From Isoetes taiwanensis (taxonomy: Eukaryota; Streptophyta; Lycopodiopsida; Isoetales; Isoetaceae), in the NCBI GenBank assembly GCA_021234155.1, contig JAJEKV010000110.1, positions 2,698,338 to 2,762,337 of the forward strand: 64,000 nt of DNA, read 5' to 3'. Both the position numbers and the translations under genes were made by a program. Under the pieces are notes generated by a model that saw nothing but the letters and a program-made list of their open reading frames with translations, made no database searches and was not told where the DNA came from. Below, one piece after another: positions 60,665 to 64,000 of the stretch (its first letter is position 1; every line of letters starts with the position of its first letter).

Positions 60665-63535
60665 CATTCCTCCTTCATCACATATCTCTGTAATGTTCAA
60701 ATCATTCCTGAATTCTACAAACTTGGTTTCTGTCAAGGCTTTTGTAAACACATCTGAGATTTGTCTTGCTGTATTTATATACTCCATTTGTATGTATCCT
60801 TTCCCTGCCAGATCTCTGATAAAGTGAATAATGAGTTCTATGATTTGTCCTCTCATGGTCTACAGGATTCTTTACTATAGCAATGCAACTTTGACTGTCC
60901 GTAAAGATCTTTGTAGGTTCAATTTGGTTGCAATGTAGCTCATCTAAAAGCCTTCTCAGCCACACTACTTCTTTGGCCACCAATGAGGATGCTGCATATT
61001 CAGCCTCTGGCAAAGACATAGCAATCGCCTTTTGTTTCTTGCTTCTCCATGCAATTGGTCCTCCACCTAGAAACACAGCATACCCTGAGGTGGATTTACG
61101 CGTGCTCAAGTCCCCTCCCCAGTCTGCATCACTGTAGGCATAGAGTTTTAAATTTTCGTTATTGAAGGTGATTCCATACGCTGCAGTACCTTTTAGATAT
61201 TTCAAGTCTCTTTTTCCTGCCACCCAATGTGCTTTGCTTGGATTGTGGCATCTTCTGCTTAACACATTAACTATGTATGCTATGTCTGGGTGTGTATTAT
61301 TTGCTAAATATAATAAGCAACCAACAAGTGCCCTGTACGGTACCTTTTCCATTTCGAATTTTTCCTCATCTGTAAGAGGGACGTCATCAGTCAATCTGTG
61401 TCCTGGTACAGCTGGAGTTTTAACAGGATGCGCATCCAGCAAGTTAAATCTCTTGATGGATATGTCTGCATTGTTTTAGTTTTAGAATCTTCTTTGATCT
61501 ATTTCTGATTACTTCAATGCCAAGAAACTGCTGTAATTCTCCCATATCTGTCATGCTGAATCTTGTCATCAGAATATTCTTGCATTTGCTTAGACAACTA
61601 GGGCTATTAGCAGCCATAATACAATCGTCCACATATAAGGCTATTATACAAAAATCTTTCCCTGATTGAAACCTATACAAGTTGCCATCATTCTTCAACT
61701 TTATAAATCCCTGCTCTCTAAGGAAATTATCCATGCACAGGTACCATTCCCTTGGTGATTGCTTTAGCCCATACACAGCCCTGTTAAGCTTCCAAACTTT
61801 GTTTTCCTGTGTCTCTATTCCGGACGGGACCTTCATGTATACATTACCATCAAGCTTGGCATTTAAGAATGCAGTTTTTACGTCCATGTGGTGGAGTTCT
61901 AGGTCCTTAGCATTAGCCATACTGAGTAGTAATCTCAGGCTAGTTAGTTTGACTATGGGAGAGTAAGTTTCGTCATAATCCCTTCCCTTTTTTTGCGTGT
62001 AACCTTGTGCTACAAGTCTCGCCTTATATCTTTGGCTTCCATCTGCATTTGTCTTTATTTTGAACAACCATTTACTACCTATACTGATTTTATGGGCAAT
62101 CCACAGTTTCATATGTATTTGTGTTGCTAAATGATTGCAGCTCCTCTTTGATAAAATCATATTCTATTCTATTCTATTTATTGCTTCAATCCATTTTTCC
62201 TTGTCTTCACAATTAAGGACGTCTTCATAAGTTTTTGGCAACACATGATCATTCATGATAGCAAAAATCTGTTCATGATCATATTCAGCCTGCTCAAATC
62301 TCTTGCTTTTACCTGCCTCATTTCTTCCATAATTATCAACATCTATCTTTAAGTCTTCAATCAATTTTTCAGTCTGTGTTTTTCTTTTTTTAATATGCAT
62401 TGCCTCGTGATGTTGCTCTTCTAAATCACCTTCGTTTCTGCTGTCACAGTCTGGTTCATTGCTTTGAGCAGCTTCATTTTTGAAAGTCAGCTTATCACTG
62501 TCTGCCTCAAGGTCCACTTCAAACTGCACCTTTTTTTCTAACTTAGCTTTCTCATTTAGTGCCATCCCTTTTGGGTATCTATCTTTATATAGTGTTCCCT
62601 CATCAAAAAGGACATCTCGACTTATTACAACTTCCTTTGTTTCAGGGATATAAATTCTGTACCCTTTTTGACTCAGAGTCATAACCAACAAGGTAACCAA
62701 TCAGAGCCTTGTTGTCTAACTTCTCTCTAAGTTCTGAAGGTACATGAGTGTAAGCTAGGCAGCCGTATGTGTTGAACATATCAAAATTTAACTCATCATT
62801 GGAATTTGACAAGAGGTTTTGAGGTACATTACCTTGAAGAGTAGCCGATGGCAGTTTGTTTTGTATCAACACAGCTGTCTTCAACGCCTCTTCCCAAAGA
62901 AAATTTGGTAGACCACTATGCTTGATCTTTGTTCTCACAGCATCCATGATCATTCTATTTCCGCAACTCCGTTCTGCTGAGGGCTGTACCTGCAGGTCAG
63001 CTGTCTTCTAATTCCATTTGCAACACAAAAATGCTTAAATTTATTTGAGAGGTACCGAATACAATTTACTTGTTTGCCTGTTTGTCTTTCAGCTTCTGTT
63101 ATTAAATGTTTCAAGGCTATTATGGCTTGAGATTTCTTAGCAAGACAATAGCATATGCATCTCCTACTATAGTCGTTAATAAAAGTTATGAAGTATCTCC
63201 TATTGTTTCTACTTCTCACGTTCAATGGTCCGCACAGATCGGTGTGGACTAACTCAAGGACATCTTTAGCTCTGTGTTTGCTTTTAATAAAAGGTAGCCT
63301 GCTGAACTTTCCAAGCATACAGCCTTCACAAATGAATTTATCTTTTTGTTCATGATTGCATTTTATCCATCCCTTTTCTGCTAAATACTTAATATCATTG
63401 CAGTTTGTATGCCCAAGCCGGTTGTGCCATAGTTCTACATCATCAAGATTAACAGAATATATACTGGGATTAGTTACACCATTCAATTGAAATAAATTGC
63501 CACGTCTTTGAGCTTCTGTGATTAAAAGCAAACTT
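60665..63535 (-). pseudogene. Third Copia: integrase, RT, RNase H (truncated, broken)
   Basis: Right to left on the minus strand: GAG-pre-integrase (VELWHNRLGHTNCNDIKYLA..CEGCMLGKFSRLPF), integrase (VHTDLCGPLNVRSRNNRRYF, FINDYSRRCICYCL, YSPQQNGVAE) to 62950; NKLPSATLQGNVPQ and linker to 62164; RT with HMDVKTAFLNAKLDGNVYM and an intact ALYVDDC site (62160-61444); RNase H (YSDADWGGDLSTRKSTSGYA) to 60662. Frame changes occur near 62950, 62650, 62160 and 61440. Gag, protease and 5' LTR are missing; the copy ends abruptly near 63535. Confidence 0.85.
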
Positions 63536-64000
63536 TGAATGGCAACATACCCAAGTTTTAGTCTTCAAATGAAATTTCAAGAGGCCTTACAATCTTGAAA
63601 TTCGAATTTGATCTTCTGCAAATAATAAGAGACCCGAAAAAATTTAAGGAAACCAAAGGTACATGCAAATAAAAAACAAAGCAAAGTCATGTCTATTGAA
63701 ATCAAATTACAATGAAAGAAATCTTGGATTCAAAGCAAAGCAACAGACCCGAAATTTTGTCTTCGAAAGAAAGTATGCAAAAAGGCTCTACATTCTTGTA
63801 AGGCCGAATTTGATCTTCTGTCAGACCCAAATCTTAGGAGAAAGTCCATACATTCTTCTTCATCAGTGATCAGTGATGGTGCACCGAAAATTCTCCCCCA
63901 AATTTTGAATTCTCTCGGGCGGGCGGTGGTGGTTGAAGCAAGAAACGAAAATAGGTAAGTGGCTAACTACCTTTCGAACTAATTTTCGAACTAATTAGGG
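63536..64000. other. No gene identified
   Basis: Two related stretches (about 63563-63620 and 63745-63825) share GAATTTGATCTTCTG and CTTACAATCTTG/CTTGTAAGGCC words, so a decayed local repeat is likely. GC-rich from 63915. No domain seen. Confidence 0.3.

Overview
The window is nuclear DNA of a land plant with a large, repeat-crowded genome. Evidence: Copia elements whose primer-binding site is TGGTATCAGAGC (plant initiator Met-tRNA), a growth-regulating-factor (GRF) QLQ-domain exon, an L-gulonolactone-oxidase-like gene with plant-style introns, a Helitron with a PIF1-type helicase, and a Penelope-like reverse transcriptase. I favour a gymnosperm (a fern or lycophyte is possible), but this is inference. 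Almost all of the window is transposable element (TE) sequence in nested layers. Only two host-type genes are visible, and both are broken by retroelements. All coordinates, alignments and pairings were read by eye.

Layout. 1-4630: two head-to-tail copies (period about 3.15 kb) of an LTR-like unit, 'family A'. 4631-5895: 3' end of a LINE on the minus strand. 5929-7321: purine tracts around a GC-rich element with a (GGAA)n tail. 7322-38994: a block bounded by a perfect 21-bp inverted repeat and flanked on both sides by polypurine on the same strand; I read it as a composite TIR element about 31.7 kb long. Inside it, in order: an unknown transposon-borne gene, a Ulp1-like gene fragment, a seven-unit tandem array of about 342 bp with a Pol III-type box, a Helitron remnant split by a Copia element with a perfect 5-bp target duplication (CAGTG), a solo family B repeat, a 10.4-kb Penelope-like element (family C) with 1.9-kb direct repeats and a mosaic hairpin array in its first ORF, a small two-exon gene ending at a Helitron 3' terminus, and a multi-exon Ulp1/RING-like gene running to the right inverted repeat.

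38995-39910: the resumed purine tract and a second Helitron 3' end. 40460-41110: a decayed DNA-methylase-like pseudogene. 43442-47233: the L-gulonolactone-oxidase-like gene, its second exon interrupted by a short LTR element that kept only gag. 48936-50307: a triple-LTR miniature element. 51001-51103 plus 56774-56870: one GRF QLQ exon split by a 5.7-kb Copia. 56880-57337: a hairpin-rich element ending in (TTCC)n. 60600-63540: a third, decayed Copia pol.

Most interesting signals. (1) Families A, B and C carry a three-way-junction motif inside their first intron; its long outer stem, side hairpin and inner stem are all paired although the paired sequences differ between families, and a TGCTGCAGGTA/GGCTGCAGGTA core is kept. 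(2) A second structured motif occurs twice in the hairpin array and once near 6.1 kb; its outer stem changes by compensation and its small hairpin swaps a GAAA tetraloop for UUCG. Neither matches a ribozyme class I can recognise. Both deserve covariance-model searches.
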